Source: Rachycentron canadum (Eukaryota > Chordata > Actinopteri > Carangiformes > Rachycentridae). From it: DNA of 64,000 nt. Under the pieces are notes generated by a model that saw nothing but the letters and a program-made list of their open reading frames with translations, was not told the DNA's origin and ran no database searches. This document shows, one piece after another, positions 54,401 through 64,000 of the stretch. Position numbers and translations under genes: made by a program. The DNA lies in assembly GCA_038496675.1 (NCBI GenBank), contig CM076658.1, positions 14,769,579-14,833,578 of the forward strand, in the 5' to 3' direction. The number at the start of each line of letters is the position of its first letter. Position 1 is the first letter of the stretch.

Positions 54401-57400
54401 TCAACTGTAACCCACTTTCCTACCAGAGAGGATGTGCTCTCCCCTCTGTTGCACTTTTGAAATTAAGGTCAGACAATACTCTCATTTCTCCCTGTGATGC
54501 CCTCATGGGGGTTACTCATATATAGTTCTGTTTTTGGATAGAGGTAATGTTTGGGTTTACACCTGTGTTTTGGCTCATGTTTTGTGTTTGCAGCCTCTTG
54601 CCAAGACAGTTACTAATCAGATACTCGTGTTCTTAGTATCTATTTCTCAACATCTGTCATCCACCATGATCATTTTCCCATTTTCACTTCTTTTATTGCT
54701 CAGATGAATTTGTTTGTCACATCCCCCTTTTTATATCCTGTAAAATCACAAGCCGCCCACCTGGGAATCTGATGTTGTTAGGTTTAGGTTACTCACGACT
54801 ACCAACTACTCACTACTCACTAGTCTCTGGGTGCTGTGGACCTGGCGGCTTTGGCCTGTTTGCCCTGGCGGGAAAAACAGGTGTAGCTAAAAGAGGGAAA
54901 TAAACCATAGAAAGAAAGGTCAGGCAAGTAAGGCAAGTGTGCAAGCGACGAAAAGCAGAACAAAGGTGTTGCATCTAGCCAACCTATGGTACATGATATT
55001 TTAGGTTCAGGCTCAGTTGATTGGTGAAATGACAATCATGGCTTAAGAGGCAAATGACTGTACATTCTGAAAGACAGACATACATTCAAGCAAGTTTCCG
55101 TTTGCTAGCCAAATACAATCACTCAAGTGAGTCTGAGTGCACAGTGTGGACCATTTGCATGAATAAGAATAGCAGTTGAAAGATGGATTCTTCGGGTACA
55201 TCCAACATCTGCACAAGGCCGTGTGTGGGTGGCTATATAAATATGAAAAAGTAAGTCTATGGTGTGTGTGTGCGTGTGTGTGTGTGTGACAGTGTGTAGA
55301 TGTGGGCCACAGAGAACAAGGATTGAGTGATACTTGATTGAATACTGCCTACTCCACTGATTAAGTTTCACGGCTGGAAAGCAGCAAGTTGTTTCCATGA
55401 TGACGTTTCATTTCGAAGTTACTCTGTCACTACCCAGAATGAATATTACTGCAATGACCTTGCAAGTAAACGTACCGACAGTTTAATAATACTGAAACCA
55501 TTTGTTATTGGCCACCACATATTCTTTTTAATCTGTTCATACTCAGAAAAGGCTGATAAAGAATGCTAGTTTCAAGTTGTGCCGATACAGTGTCATTTTT
55601 ACACCACAAGAGTACTGAATGACAGATACAGCAAAAAAACCTATTAGCATTCCACATCACTCACTTTAAAAGTGCCTGCTGATATGAGATTAGTCATGAC
55701 TGGCCATGTCATTCTGTAACAAAGTGGGTTTTATTTCACTCGTACAAACCAAGACATAGTCCAGGAAAAGTATTTAACATTTACAGCTAAAGGAATATTC
55801 AGTTCTGAGTAACTGTCTTCTTGGCTAACATATGGTTAAAAAACAGAAAGACTACTTATACACACATATAAGATGACCTACCTTATAACGTGTGTGTGTG
55901 TGTGTGTACGTGTGTTACAGCCTTCTCAGACTGAAACAAGTTTGGTTTCTCTTTTCTCACGATGTCAAGAAGAGCTAGTAATACCTATCACTCTTGTGCT
56001 AGTGAACTTCTTACTACATTACAATGGTAATGATGGTGCTTCCATGTCACTCACTCCTGTCTCTTTATGCGTCATTACATTGGTTTTGAGTTGTTTCTAG
56101 TGCAGAACACAGACCTATTTTCTCAGTAGTGTCTGCCTGTGTATTACTCACTTTAATGCACCATCTTGCAATTATATATATTTTTTGCACATCTTTATTA
56201 AACTTTTACCTGAATAATGAAATGACTCGTACAGGTGATTGTGCAATGCTGATACTGGCGACCTTTACTTGACATTTATTAGCTTGTATCTAAGAAAATA
56301 TCTTGATAGTCTTGATAATTATACATACAATTATTCAGCCAAGGTACAGTGTTATATTTTTTGTTCATTTTAGGACACTGATGAACTGATTAAGTGATTA
56401 AGCAAGTTGGATGGGAGGATAGATGGTCTAATGGCGAGGATGAGATAGATGTAAAGGCTATGTCTTCATCTTTCCACTTGTCTAGGTAGGAAGGAATTTA
56501 ATAAAATAGAAATGGCACAATGAATCACACTACACCTCCATAATAGTTTAACATTGGAGTTTGTTCCTACCACCAACACCATGGGATGCATGATCAACTC
56601 CACTATTCACTCATGCCGTGCCACAGAAGTTAGAGTTAAGTGTTATGTTAGAGAGACCAAAGTGTTTTGAACTGCAGACTGGTGCAACTTTCTCCGTCGC
56701 CCACAACAACAGTCTAACAACAGTGGAATCCTCACACTAGTAGTGGAACGTCCATGATCTCAGAGGCTTGCTGCAGGTTTGCGTGTACTACTGACTGTCT
56801 GGTCACAATATTTACTACTACGCACTGCATATAGTGAATGAAATTAATATGCTGTCTCCTTGAATATCTAGTTGGCAAACCTCATAAGTGCAACTACTGT
56901 GGACGAAGTTACAAACAGCGCACATCTCTAGAAGAACACAAAGAGCGTTGCCATAGCTACCTGCAAGGTATGGGCTTGGATCCAACTGCCAACACTGGCC
57001 CTTACACAGGTAAAACATTTGAATAAATCTGAAGCCATGACAATGAAGGGGGCCAGATGTGTTATGGAAAAAATGATACAGTATGATCAAATGTGTCATT
57101 GAAGTTGGATCGCACAGCAGAAAATCAGTATTAACATCTACACTTTGAATCTTATTTGTTTATTTTTAATTGGAATGACTACACCTCCATGCATTAATGT
57201 ATGGAAGAAATCAATTTTTAAAAAGTGAAAGAAGAAAAAACTGAAATGAAGTGAATGGTTATTTGCTCTTTTCTTTTAATGTGTTCATATGTTTATGTAG
57301 CTTTATATAATTTGTGTATGATTATGTAACTGCTTAAGTATTAATTCATCTTTTTTTTTTAAATAAACTTGACTGACACAACTAAGAAACAACCCTAGGG

Positions 57401-59528
57401 AACTAGAAAAGTCTAGGAGGTCAAGTCAAACTGAGACTATGGAGGAATTTCAGGCTGTCCTAAAAACTAAATTTGTATTTCCTTTTCATCATCAAAGTCC
57501 CCCAAAACGTTATCTGTTCGCTTTAGTAATCTTACTACCCAATTGTGTTCTTGCCCTTTCTCATTGCCTTATCTTCTCACTCTTTAAAGGTGAGGTTCCT
57601 AAAGAGCCAAGGTCCGTGGCAGAGGCAAACACCATGGCTACCTTTGATCGGCCACCTGTTATTGAAAGGCTGCACAACAGCAACTTGGGCAAGAGGAAGA
57701 GCACCACCCCTCAGAAATTTGTGGGTAGGTATTTCAAATATAATTATTTTATCTCCTGCAATGTGGAGATGGCAGCTTGATATTGAGTAGCATTCATATA
57801 TTGGTTCCTTTGTTTGCTTGAGTCTAAAGTTGGTGGAAAATGATTTGGTGTGTCATGCTCTGCACTGATAGATTATCATGAAAATCACAATTACCATATG
57901 TTCTCAAGTATAAAAGTTCTCAAATATGGTCTTTTGCAGCTTTTGCAACTTTTGCAGCACTTCAGTGAGTTACTCTTAGTCCGAGCAGATATTGATGATC
58001 AGTGCAGACTTTCAAGATGTTTTAATTCAATTCTCTTACTGCTGATTTTACTCTTATGCTGATAGACTTGAACTATGTTATTAACTTGCCTAATTATTTA
58101 TTTTTAACTTAGTCTTAGTTAGCTTTTTTCCATCTTTTTTCAATGTTGCATCATACAACAGTAAGTAATATCACACAGTAACCCTGCACTACTTGTAAGC
58201 ACAGATTGTGTTTTCTGAAGTTGGTTTTATTTGCCACACTATTAGAAAAAGAGGTTGAACAAGCAAGAGCAAGCGGATGACTTAGAGGCAAGGAAATGTT
58301 TTTTTTCACTCTGTGGTTAGGTACACCTGTAACTTTGCCATTGCTCTTATCGAGAGAAAACAGCTCACCGCATCCCTGTTCTGGAGGGGTTAAATAGTGC
58401 AGTAGTAGATGGATGGGGCTTTCCACCAAATTAGACTCGTACACACAGAACATCAATGAATATGAAAAACAAGTACAGAGATATCAGAAACATATACATT
58501 TGACAGGCTAGAAAGGAAATTTTGACAAAACATGCCACTCTCATATTTGTGCACGTTATTTGTCCATATTGTTTGTAGTTGAAAGCAAGAGTAAGTCCAT
58601 TATTTTTTGATTTGCATCTATATTTATTATATTTTGTATCTTAAAACTTGAAATTGGCATCATCTTGTTAAATCAGTTAATTCCACAAAGTCAAAGTGCT
58701 ACTCTATTTCATCCAGGTGAAAAGATGGTTCGCTACAGCTACCCTGATGTAAGCTATGAGATGGGCCTTAAGTATGAAAAGCAGGCTGAAATGATGCCAG
58801 CCCACATGATGGACCAGGCCATCAGCAATGCCATCACATACTTGGGATCGGACAGCCTTCGGCCCATGCTACACCATCCAGGTCCAACTCTCTCTATGGC
58901 TGACGTGGTGCCCATGGTCAACCCCCTTTTCCATCATGTCTTGCAACTGGGCCAACGAACAGAGCGTCCAGGAAACTGCGACACACTGCCACAGCATCCA
59001 CCTCAGCCGCATGATTTCCCAAGCCATCCCACCTCAAATGGCCCCACTGCTGTAACCAGGCAGGGCAAGCCACCCCAGTCTGGGCATGAGGAATCTCCCA
59101 ACAACAGTGGACTTGAGTCTGCTGACTCAGCCCGCAGCAGCCCTCAGGAGAGGCCTGGATACCATGGGAGCAACCCCAATCATGGCCTCAGGTCTCAAGC
59201 AAGTCCAGCAGTGATCTATTCAGGTGAGCGGGTGACAGAAGCGTCACCAAGAGGCATGTCAGGAATGGGGACGGGGCTGATGCGAGTGGCTACAGAGAGG
59301 CCAGTGAGCCAGGATGGGGTGCGGGTGTTTGGGCGAGAGGGCCAAGAGTTGCGGGCCTTCCAGTGTGAGCACTGTCGTGTACTCTTCCTGGACCACGTTA
59401 TGTACACCATCCACATGGGTTGCCACGGATACAGAGATCCACTGGAGTGCAACATCTGTGGTCACCACAGCAAAGATCGCTACGAATTCTCCTCTCATAT
59501 AGTCCGTGGTGAACACACCTTCCAATAA
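41964..59528 (+). CDS. ikzf2: Helios-like IKAROS-family zinc-finger transcription factor lacking ZF1 (seven coding exons)
   Basis: The joined exons are 41964-41991, 49364-49465, 52392-52583, 53595-53762, 56872-57009, 57590-57724 and 58717-59528. They total 1575 bases (524 residues plus TAA), with every intron in phase 1. IKAROS proteins bind GGGAA-type DNA through N-terminal C2H2 fingers, dimerise through two C-terminal fingers, and repress or activate lymphoid genes with NuRD-type partners in the nucleus. Visible fingers: ZF2 (C114, C117, H130, H134), ZF3 (C142, C145, H158, H162), ZF4 (C170, C173, H186, H191), ZF5 (C471, C474, H487, H491) and ZF6 (C499, C502, H515, H521). Helios is the closest paralogue by FDRPPVIERL, GKRKSTTPQKFVGEK, YSYPD, MMDQAISNAITYLG, GYRDPLECNICG and SSHIVRGEHTF. 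ZF1 is missing. A teleost-specific ikzf2 duplicate is possible, since synteny was not testable here. Confidence 0.9.
42092..42131. repeat. (GAT)n microsatellite
   Basis: About nine GAT units followed by GATAAT variants. It reads as poly-Asp in an open frame but is intronic. Confidence 0.95.
43751..43768. repeat. (TA)n microsatellite
   Basis: A short alternating TA tract in intron 1. Confidence 0.9.
43890..44330. mobile_element. Fish interspersed repeat, family not identified
   Basis: The segment contains 'aaccaggccttgatgtgctt', 'aaaagtcatcagtaaaatct' and 'cagggagccagtgaagggag', which I recognise as a dispersed repeat found in many teleost genomes. I cannot name its class confidently, and its edges are approximate. 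Confidence 0.5.
49364..49465 (+). CDS. ikzf2: ikzf2-like exon 2 (Ser/Pro-rich N-terminal segment)
   Basis: Acceptor tttgtctcccag and donor gtgagt. Encodes residues 10-43 (NGQCSPGKENSRMLADVSTP, then NGQTLPQGPNSLS). This lines up with the Helios segment CDNELSPEREHSNMAIDL...STPNGQ, keeping the SP, the acidic-Asn-Ser core and the TPNGQ motif. Length 102 bases, phase 1 on both sides, so skipping it would keep the frame. Confidence 0.85.
49466..52391 (+). other. Intron 2 of the coding region
   Basis: It contains a long TG microsatellite (51396-51460) and otherwise no recognised element or exon. Confidence 0.75.
51396..51460. repeat. (TG)n microsatellite
   Basis: About 32 uninterrupted units in intron 2. 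Confidence 0.97.
52392..52583 (+). CDS. ikzf2: ikzf2-like exon 3, acidic segment without ZF1
   Basis: Acceptor ttgtttcacag and donor G|gtacag at 52584. Encodes residues 44-107: ELTIKQEEETVEETDNRSPA, a Glu-rich stretch, then AADAGSRQPN. IKQE (K48) is a psi-K-x-E SUMO consensus where Ikaros has VKVE and Helios VKLE. In the family this exon continues past (L)PNG into ZF1 (CDVCGMVC...HKRSHTG). Here the donor falls right after PN-G, and reading on gives TDECFPNVIE... and a stop at 52649, with no finger. The donor keeps phase 1, so splicing yields QPNGDRPF, joining directly to ZF2. The 26-residue ZF1 unit is absent. Confidence 0.85.
52584..53594 (+). other. Intron 3, scanned for a displaced ZF1 exon
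   Basis: I read this 1.0-kb intron in the forward frames for CxxC-x12-HxxxxH with the family residues (CDVCG, GPNVLMVH, RSHTG) and found none. Confidence 0.75.
53595..53762 (+). CDS. ikzf2: ikzf2-like exon 4, DNA-contact fingers ZF2 and ZF3
   Basis: Acceptor ctctatcag and donor gtaaga, 168 bases, phase 1 on both sides. ZF2 is FQCNQCGVSFTQKGNLLRHN...H and ZF3 is [20 protein letters not shown]...H, joined by a TGEKPF linker. In the family ZF2 and ZF3 make the core GGGAA contacts. Gln113 before the first Cys is as in Ikaros/Aiolos, whereas mammalian Helios has His there. Val119 replaces the usual Ala, and Asn131 replaces the usual Ile in RHIKLH. Confidence 0.95.
53763..56871 (+). other. Intron 4 of the coding region
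   Basis: It contains short TG tracts (about 55261-55288 and 55891-55907) and an ACTACTC-type tandem near 54798-54822. No further exon was found. Confidence 0.7.
56872..57009 (+). CDS. ikzf2: ikzf2-like exon 5, finger ZF4
   Basis: Acceptor tgaatatctag and donor ACAG|gtaaaa, phase 1 on both sides. Encodes VGKPHKCNYCGRSYKQRTSL then EEHKERCHSYLQGMGLDPT. This is nearly identical to Helios ZF4 (C170, C173, H186, H191, with the family's H-x4-H spacing). An internal donor at 56968 (CAAG|gtatgg) is also phase 1 and would remove 14 residues after the finger. Confidence 0.93.
57010..57589 (+). other. Intron 5 of the coding region
   Basis: AT-rich, without recognised elements. It ends in a pyrimidine-rich acceptor, ctcactctttaaag. 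Confidence 0.75.
57590..57724 (+). CDS. ikzf2: ikzf2-like exon 6, conserved linker
   Basis: Encodes EVPKEPRSVAEANTMATFDR then PPVIERLHNSNLGKRKSTTP and QKFVG, with donor gtaggt and phase 1 on both sides. Helios has [20 protein letters not shown] followed by TPQKFVG, so the basic KRKST segment, a likely nuclear-localisation contribution, is kept. Confidence 0.92.
57725..58716 (+). other. Intron 6 of the coding region
   Basis: A 1.0-kb AT-rich intron with no recognised element. Acceptor ctatttcatccag. Confidence 0.8.
58717..59528 (+). CDS. ikzf2: ikzf2-like last exon, C-terminal dimerisation fingers and stop
   Basis: Encodes residues 255-524, beginning EKMVRYSYPDVSYEMGLKYE, then HMMDQAISNAITYLGSDSLR. 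A variable Pro/Ser/Gly-rich stretch follows, containing SPNNSGLESADSARSSPQER-type phosphoacceptor sequence. ZF5 (FQCEHCRVLFLDHVMYTIHM) and ZF6 (LECNICGHHSKDRYEFSSHI) follow, then the stop TAA at 59526-59528. ZF5 and ZF6 mediate homo- and heterodimerisation among IKAROS proteins. The stretch between about residues 300 and 460 is poorly conserved with other family members as I remember them. Confidence 0.95.
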
Positions 59529-62500
59529 GAGGATGGGTAAGAATTAAGAGGAAGATAATGAAGGGAATGGAGCAATAGCCTGATATCCATCCTTATCCCC
59601 AGACCAATCAGACTGCACAGTTGAATGGCACTGTAGACAAGTGTAGCACAATCAAAGACTTCTTTTTAAGCTACTTATTGTGAATCAGAACAGTTTAACA
59701 ATCATATGAAGGTATGGGCCAAAGATACATTTTCTACATATTTAATTAATAATTAAATTTAGAGGAAGGACGGTAAAATATTTCTCTTAAAATGTTAATT
59801 AATTATGTAACAGAGCAGCTGTCAGATGACTTTGACTAGTTTTTCTTTTATTTTACTTGTTTGAAATGTTTCCTTTTGTCCTTGTACCTTCACAACCTTG
59901 TGGGTTTCTTTCAGTTTAATGAGACATGATATCTTGACTAACACAGGTGAATTATAAGAAGACCTCAGATAGTCTCTAATCCCCCAAAAAAATCTTCTGA
60001 TAACAAAAGTATGTGCTGGGATGGAATTTATGCATTTGGGAAAAAAAAAAATTCAAATCATTTATGTTTGAAATAGTAGTTGACCAAGTGAAAAATACTT
60101 ACTAAAAATAGACCCCACAAAGAATCAAGGCATTGAACTGTCGCATATCATGTGATTGCCAATGGACTTAGTGCCAGGACGTTGCTACATAGACTCAATA
60201 CAAGGAGCAAATGAATGTCTCAATAAACACAAACAAAAATTTGTTTTACAGATGTATAACAATTTAAAAGAAATTATGCTAAAAAGAAATGCTACCAAAC
60301 ATAATTAGACACAATCTTATTAATGTATACTACATCTAATTAAATGTCTAAGAAAGTCTAGAAAAGCAGATACCAGACATCTACCTCTTAACAACCACTT
60401 TATAATACTAAGCTGATGAGCTGGTCACCATTGATAAGTTTGATTATATAGACTTGCATTATATTCATATTTGATTATTTTTCTTATCACAAATCATATG
60501 GAAATCAGACGCCACAAATTCTTTTCTGATTCTCACCAGCTGGTAAAGCATTGGTTTGTATAATTTGTAATATAAAAATAGAGTGCTGTCAAAAAAGTTG
60601 TTCAATAATCAATAAGGTATCTAATACTATTATAAAATATATATTATAAATTGTTGTACATTTGTAAATCACTTTATTTGTTATGTCATGAGACCGAATT
60701 TGGTACTTGTATTAGGATTTATTTCTCTCCATAGTAATCAGCCTCTATTCAGTTTGCACTTACGAGGTAGAACTATTGATCATGAAGCAAAACCACAGAA
60801 GGAGAACAAGAACGTACAAAATGAAGCCTAATGGCTACACTGAGAAAGTTCACCCATGACCATCTTTATCAATTTTCTTTTTGTGTTGCTTGCAGTGTTA
60901 GCACTGGTTAAATTCCTATTTGGAGTCTCACAGTTGGCTTGAATATGATGAGCTATGAAAATGGATGACACTGATGTACCTCACTTAATGCTGTAGGCCT
61001 TTAGGTCTTTTCGATCTAATCCACTTTGTGATTTCGGACGGATGGGTCAGTGTGTGTATATATAGTATGTGTTGTGTTTTTTGTTTTCTGGGATTGGGGA
61101 TGGGGTCATTGGGTCTGTATTATTGGTGCTGTTTTCTAGCACAGTAATACCATCTTCATATGTGGTTTTAATACCATCTTTCGTCATATTTGTTTATCAT
61201 GACAAACACAAGGAAACATCACAGGGTTGCGTTTACCATGGCATCTTAAACTTCATGTTCTTGATGTGTATGTCGCATTGGTTTCCTACTGTATTAACCT
61301 CATATTATTTGAATCAGGCTACTCATTATCTGCTCCTCACAAGCACCATGTAACACACATTAACACACAAGAGCACTCGCACACACGCACCCACGAATGT
61401 CTTTAACTTTTCCTGGCTCTTTAATCTTGCTCTTTGCATTGGCATAATGTTGCCACTTTCATCCATGACCTTTTACAGAGGGAATCAAGAACGAGACTCC
61501 ATAAGCAAGAGTGGAAATAGGGGGTGGTTACCACACTTACTTCAGAGACTACTCTGAAGGCACTTCCCAAAACTGTAGCATTTGGAGTCACCTCTGTAAA
61601 CCTGCTGTAACATTAAAAGGTTCATGTATGCAAAATGTAAATGGCGAGTAGCTGATTCTCACTTCCAGATCTCTTGGCCATCATCTACAGTATGTTGGAG
61701 AATTAGAGATTTTGATCCATAAGGCCAATTGCAGCTCCACCACAGTTACTGTCTCTGCTTGTAAAAGGACTCAGATATGACTGTGCTTTTTACAATTGGC
61801 CACGCACTTTATGTCAATGCCCTGCCAATTGGCAGCATAATTTGTCTATTGTTACATGTAAAAGTAGGTGGAGTGGAAAGCCATCAGTGACAGAAAACAG
61901 TTTTATCTTTTGGTATCTTGGAGTTGCACACTGGAAATTCTAGATGTTCTTTCTTTTTTTCTTTTTTTTTTTATTGTGTCAGTACTCCCAGGAGGTTTAG
62001 CATTATCACCCAGGTCACTTTTCTACCATCATAAGCAGTTTATCATTCTCTAAGGTTAAACTCAGTGATCTACTCATCGACGATCAATATCTACTTGTGA
62101 TCAAAAGGCAGCTTTTTCTCTGTTTACATGTTGCTTCTCTATTGCGCAACTGGTGCCCAGCTAGCATAAAAACGCACTGTCTGTAAAGTACTGGCACTGG
62201 AAATTGTTTACACTTCGCAGCTGTGATTTTGACTCTATACATTCCTCTACAGTTTGATTCCTGTGTATATCCATCATCTGAAAGCCTTATCTGTTTAGAC
62301 AGGTATCCTTGTAAAACAACATATCCTTTTAATTATCCTATGGTAAAACATTTAATGTTTAAAGTTAATGCTCCCATTATGTATTTTTTTTAAACTCTCT
62401 TCAGAAGTAATGATAATAAACAAACCAGAACAATTTTTTTCTTTGCTCTCATAGTGATGTTGTAATAAGAATACCCTTAGTTGTACAAATTCTTTACCTA

Positions 62501-63150
62501 AAGCAGCCATATGAACAAAAAAATAAGGAAGAAAGGTCTTCTTCTGTCAGCCCTTTTAACGAGTGAGGAGTTTACTTGAAAATCAAAATCATTGGTGTTG
62601 TTTCAGATCGTTGGGATGTTTTTTTGTAAATTTTGAAAGTGTGTGTGCTAAATGCCTATTTTTCTGCTCAAATGTTAATGCAAATAGTTTTGTGAACTTT
62701 GTGTGTGTTTTTTAAGTTGAAAAATGTTTACAAAAATGTAAAGGACAGGGTTCAGGTGTATTGCATTTTTTAAGAAATAATATATGAACAGTGTATATTT
62801 CGGCACTGAACATTGACATTATCCAAAAATGTGTGCTGATTGATCATCTCTCATGTTGATAACAACTTTCTGTTGTGAGGGCTCTCAGGTATTTGCATAG
62901 GCTGTGTATTTTTATGTCCTAAAATATGTGATTTATTTATCAAAAAAGATGCACAATAATTGAAATTCTTTGATAATTTCTCTTGACTTAAATCAGTTCA
63001 GCACTGAATGTGGTGAAGGAAGTTGGAAGATTGTTCAGCCCCGTTTTTCAACGTCAATGACAATACATGAAGACACACTGCTGTGAAGATTACAATGTAT
63101 ATTTTTAAGGCATGGGTTTCTCTCTATTAAAGAAATGATTTGACTGCCTT
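59529..63150 (+). other. Probable 3' UTR of the ikzf2-like gene
   Basis: AT-rich sequence after the stop without another gene. Candidate polyadenylation signals on the + strand are AATAAA at 60222-60227, AATAAA at 62415-62420 and ATTAAA at 63126-63131. Mammalian IKZF2 has a long 3' UTR, so a distal site is plausible. The end is not determinable by eye. Confidence 0.45.
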
Positions 63151-64000
63151 TCCTGTTTTGTGAATTTTGAAGCAAGATGTCAGACATATAGTTTTCTTCA
63201 AAACATGCAAACTTCATCTTGCTTGCAATTAAAAGATTTTATTGTGAGAAATACAATGCGTGAATCTTGTGAAGAACGTGGAAGAGTATATCAGGAAAAA
63301 AGTCTTTAAATATGAAAAAAAATATACCTGGAGAAGTGACTTGAACACTAATGTGCCTAACACGTTTGTGAATTCTGCTCGTTATATCCACGACCATAAT
63401 CACCAAGAGGTTCTGCACAGCAAAGTGGAAATCCACAAGCATAGACAAGTATCAAGTAGTGAACTGAAGAGATTATTGGGTGGCATTCATTTAAATTACT
63501 GATTCTGTGGACTCACAGAATACTTGCCTGAGTTTCCATCCTAGTGTGTCTTATTTGAACGGAAAGCTTCAATAGTCAGAAACTGTGCTCTTATCGCTAC
63601 AGGTCACTGTGTCTTAGAGTTGTACTAAACTTGATAGTATAATTTCCTGCCCATGGAGCATGATTTTTTTTCCTCACCGCAGTCTGTTTCTTAGCTGCTC
63701 AGTTTAATCAGAGGCTCGTTCAAGTTCACCTGCTGTACAAAATCATACTGTGTGTTAATTTTATGTCAGGTGGTTTTACCACTTCAACTGGACATGAGTC
63801 ATGGAAAGTAAAAGTAATTAAAATGAGACAAATAAGCCATGATTGTGAAGCACTGGGTTTGCACTGCCAACATAAAAAGCCAGTGGTAAGGTCAAATAGG
63901 AATCAGCAACACCTCTGAGTTCAGCCATATAATAAACAGCTTAAGCAGCAATCAAATTTCAATTTATAAACAAACTGTCTGATATATATATATATATATA
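63151..64000. other. Non-coding end of window with terminal (TA)n
   Basis: No gene supported. The small open frame at 63260-63502 has no domain. An alternating TA tract (63982-64000) runs off the window edge. Confidence 0.55.

Overview
This is vertebrate nuclear DNA, most likely from a ray-finned (probably percomorph) fish. It is AT-rich, full of (TG)n and (GA)n microsatellites, and carries degenerate copies of teleost-type SINE, L2/CR1-type LINE and hAT-like repeats. Its only convincing intact gene is a multi-exon, intron-rich gene of the IKAROS zinc-finger family on the + strand. Nothing bacterial, viral or CRISPR-like was seen.

Layout: 1-7.8 kb is non-coding, with a tRNA-like SINE at about 3.94-4.13 kb and a long (TG)n/(GA)n tract at 6.0-6.1 kb. 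7.82-10.83 kb holds five recognisable but broken exons of a MAST-type (microtubule-associated Ser/Thr) kinase, with splice sites still visible and several stop codons: a unitary or duplicated pseudogene, not a retrocopy. 10.8-38.3 kb is a gene desert containing a SINE (11.75 kb), a perfect 36-bp palindrome (11.16 kb), a decayed L2/CR1-like LINE (20.0-21.3 kb) and a probable non-autonomous hAT element (33.0-34.7 kb). 38.3-40.6 kb is a CpG-rich block with a 377-base N gap, G-quadruplex-type tracts on both strands and several candidate splice donors. It is the probable promoter and 5' non-coding exon(s) of the gene that follows.

The gene is a Helios (IKZF2)-like transcription factor. Seven coding exons between 41,964 and 59,528, all joined through phase-1 introns, give a 524-residue frame with no internal stop. 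Exon order matches the family: short N-terminal exon, Ser/Pro exon, acidic exon with a SUMO-type IKQE motif, ZF2+ZF3 exon, ZF4 exon, the linker exon ending TPQKFVG, and a large last exon with the two C-terminal dimerisation fingers.

The outstanding observation is that the first N-terminal zinc finger (ZF1), which in the family lies at the 3' end of the acidic exon, is absent. The exon ends at a GT donor immediately after the Pro-Asn-Gly that normally precedes ZF1, and it splices in frame straight to ZF2. I found no separate ZF1 exon in the 1-kb intron. The gene therefore appears to encode, constitutively, the ZF1-less form that mammals make only by alternative splicing. A perfect 22-bp-arm hairpin with a GCAA loop lies in the 5' intron, and an in-frame alternative donor lies inside the ZF4 exon.
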